NCBI GenBank assembly: GCA_043777755.1
Contig: JAYWHK010000066.1
Span: 1 to 32,169 of the forward strand
Direction: 5' to 3'
Origin: CANHEE01 sp043777755
Lineage (GTDB): Bacteria > Bacteroidota > Bacteroidia > Chitinophagales > Saprospiraceae
Length of the DNA stretch: 32,169 bases
Shown here one piece after another: positions 30,358-32,169 of the stretch (the first letter of the stretch is position 1; each line of letters begins with the position of its first letter). Made by a program: the position numbers and the translations under genes. The notes under the pieces are model-generated. The model searched no databases, had not been told where the DNA came from, and was given only the letters and a program-made list of their open reading frames with translations.

Positions 30358-32097
30358 ATGAAAAAATTGATTGTTTTATTGCTCGTTTTCAATTGTACTA
30401 TTTTAAATGCTCAATCTTGTGTGCATGATACCTTGCAATACATTGATTTGAAAGTCTATCAACCTAACAACTATCTTTTTTCTCCTTTGGAAAAAGGTGA
30501 AATTTGGTTTTCAGGAAGAGAATATAACCTTTCTCAATGGTATGAATTAGATGTCGAAAGTAAAATGATTAGCACTTTGGCAACAAAATTTGGCGTAAAA
30601 AAAGCCATTTATTTCACAAAGAGTTATTTGATTGATAGTCTTGATAATAGCTTTTGGTTTGTTGCTGATAGTTTATATCGTTATGATTGGAGTACTAAGA
30701 AAGCAAAGGCTTATATGCGAACTTATGATTATGGAAATTGTAAATTTCAAACAAAAGAACGTATTTTTTTTATTGGAGCTAATTGTCTGGCTGTATATGA
30801 AAAAAAATCAAGAAACTTCAAAATTATTTATGACAAGCCTCCCTTTTCATTGAAAGGTTTTGCACGTGATACTAAAACTGGTAATGTTTATATTAATGAA
30901 AATACTTATTTAGATGAAGAAACTTATGAAGTTCATTATTGTACTGACGATAAAGTATATTATTTTCAATCTGGTATGGTTGGAGAATTTGATAAGTTAA
31001 ATTTTGAAAAAAAATACAATAATTTTTTATATCATAGTGGGGAAAATCACAATGCAATAAACCCCAATTATCATTATGATGACGAACAAGGTTGTTGGCA
31101 CTGGGATAATTTGACTTTGTATTATCGACCACACGACACAAAACAAACGATTGGTATGCCAATGGAAAACCTATCTCATTGGCGTAACTATAATCATATG
31201 CTATTTTATGATAATTGTAATATATATTACAGCGAGATGACCAAGTTGTATATATATCCTAAAAAACACCTTATCTCTCAAATGAAGTCATTTAATCATT
31301 TACTTTTTGTAAGCGAAAAAATGCAATTTGACAGTTTGAAAAATATCCTTTTCCCTTCGGATGAAGTTGAAAAAAAAGCTACTTTTGATGTTTTTTTTAG
31401 CAAAATCAACATTTTAAAAAACCGTTTTGATGCCTCATATAATTATCAACTGAAAGAAAATATTCTGGAAATATGTAGAAATTATTCTAATTATTATGAA
31501 AAAGGTAATGAAAAAAAGAAGATTTCTATAATTAAGGCAGCAGATAGTGGCAAACTACCATTAGGTTTTCAAGGTTTTTGTAATACCTACGTAAGAGAAT
31601 TAGTAGAAAAGGGAGATGTTTATATTGCATACAAAAAATATAAACAATATCATAAACTTTATCCGTCACTCACTGTAAAACCAAATAATTATGATAGTAT
31701 TCGTTTGTTACAATTAGACAAATTAATAAAAATACTGAATCGTAATGATAGGAAAATAAAAGCTCCTGACAGTTTACTTTGGGCAAAATACAATCCTTTA
31801 AATTCGTTTTGTGACTATTGGTTCGAAAATGAATGTGGCACTGACAATCGCATCGCCCTTAATGTTTTGAGGGATTTTATCAAAAAATATCCACAAAGTG
31901 CATTGATAGATTTGGTGGAATATACCTACATTATCGAAACACAAGTTCGTGGCTGTTGTAGTCCTCCTGATTTTTCTCAAAAACAAATCAATATTTTTGA
32001 AAATTTTATTAAAAAATACCCACAAAGCAAGTATAAAAATAAGGTTTTAGAAGCCGAAATGAGGCATTTTACTAATACTCGATGTTCCAGTTTTTGA
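30358..32097 (+). CDS. Secreted protein of unknown function with C-terminal TPR-like units
   Basis: A 579-residue protein with a signal peptide (MKKLIVLLLVFNCTILNAQS, cleavage near residue 19), so periplasmic or outer-membrane. The N-terminal half (to about 320) is beta-rich with repeated F-W/W-Y strand patterns such as SFWFVADSLYRYDW and could be propeller-like; I do not recognise a family. The C-terminal part has helix pairs; RDFIKKYPQSALIDLV and ENFIKKYPQSKYKNKV near the end are two copies of the same F-I-K-K-Y-P-Q-S unit, like the TPR-type units of BamD/YbgF proteins. The protein ends normally with a stop at 32095. It has its own promoter at 30301-30332; the sequence after it is pure A/T-rich spacer. 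Confidence 0.75.
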   Translation: MKKLIVLLLVFNCTILNAQSCVHDTLQYIDLKVYQPNNYLFSPLEKGEIWFSGREYNLSQWYELDVESKMISTLATKFGVKKAIYFTKSYLIDSLDNSFWFVADSLYRYDWSTKKAKAYMRTYDYGNCKFQTKERIFFIGANCLAVYEKKSRNFKIIYDKPPFSLKGFARDTKTGNVYINENTYLDEETYEVHYCTDDKVYYFQSGMVGEFDKLNFEKKYNNFLYHSGENHNAINPNYHYDDEQGCWHWDNLTLYYRPHDTKQTIGMPMENLSHWRNYNHMLFYDNCNIYYSEMTKLYIYPKKHLISQMKSFNHLLFVSEKMQFDSLKNILFPSDEVEKKATFDVFFSKINILKNRFDASYNYQLKENILEICRNYSNYYEKGNEKKKISIIKAADSGKLPLGFQGFCNTYVRELVEKGDVYIAYKKYKQYHKLYPSLTVKPNNYDSIRLLQLDKLIKILNRNDRKIKAPDSLLWAKYNPLNSFCDYWFENECGTDNRIALNVLRDFIKKYPQSALIDLVEYTYIIETQVRGCCSPPDFSQKQINIFENFIKKYPQSKYKNKVLEAEMRHFTNTRCSSF

Positions 32098-32169
32098 AAT
32101 TTTAGGCATAATTTTTTTTGACACTAAAATTTTATAATTTTTTTATAATTTTTATAAAAATAAAAAATT

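Noticed and set aside
1..32169. CRISPR array, integrase, transposase or rRNA genes
   Set aside because: I looked for regularly spaced repeats, tyrosine or serine recombinase motifs, DDE transposases and rRNA sequence and found none.

Overview
The window looks like a chromosome segment of an AT-rich member of the Bacteroidota, probably Cytophagales-like. The main evidence is the promoter type: TTTG or TTG, a spacer of 18-20 nt, then TAnnTTTG. It recurs upstream of the tRNA, rsmG, uma2, the small ORF at 29500 and the last gene. Clear Shine-Dalgarno sites are absent before most starts. Several secreted proteins have Bacteroidota-style signal peptides ending near AQ. All identifications come from reading the sequence; no database search was run.

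Layout. 1-1778: the end of a TPR gene and a Crp/Fnr regulator in one operon. 1779-2522: AT-rich spacer with a candidate small RNA, a dispersed 64-bp repeat and tRNA-Phe on the minus strand. 2523-7928: housekeeping genes rsmG, a TPR protein, murA and yifB. 7972-8104: a nested palindromic, MITE-like element. 8174-9854: a two-gene ATPase plus DUF3226 (Toprim-like) pair. 10064-12595: bamA. 12903-15306 (minus): a second ATPase plus Toprim-like pair, resembling PARIS (AriA/AriB); its ATPase carries a PPR/TPR-like C-terminal tail and its DUF4435 effector is split in two frames. 15425-21166 (minus): an LptF/LptG-type permease, an M1 aminopeptidase lipoprotein and a secreted M23 peptidase. 21206-22511: a Uma2 nuclease-fold gene, a perfect 46-nt palindrome, two gene relics and a small unknown gene. 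22701-27207: an apparent restriction-modification operon of S24 repressor, N6-adenine methylase and PD-(D/E)xK nuclease. 27254-29386 (minus): a secreted GH65 enzyme. 29500-30241: a small ORF with a VbhA-like antitoxin motif, converging on a frameshifted Fic gene. 30358-32097: a secreted protein of unknown function.

The core genes serve envelope building (murA, bamA, lptF/G, M23) and ribosome maturation (rsmG). Between them lie four accessory modules likely concerned with phage or plasmid defence or toxin-antitoxin function: ATPase-DUF3226, ATPase/PPR-DUF4435, the R-M operon and Fic. The palindromic repeats, the two relics and the two single-base frame breaks show that the spaces between core genes are turning over. 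The strongest candidates for something undescribed are the ATPase with PPR-like repeats paired with DUF4435, the convergent Fic/antitoxin arrangement, and the small RNA at 2011-2100.
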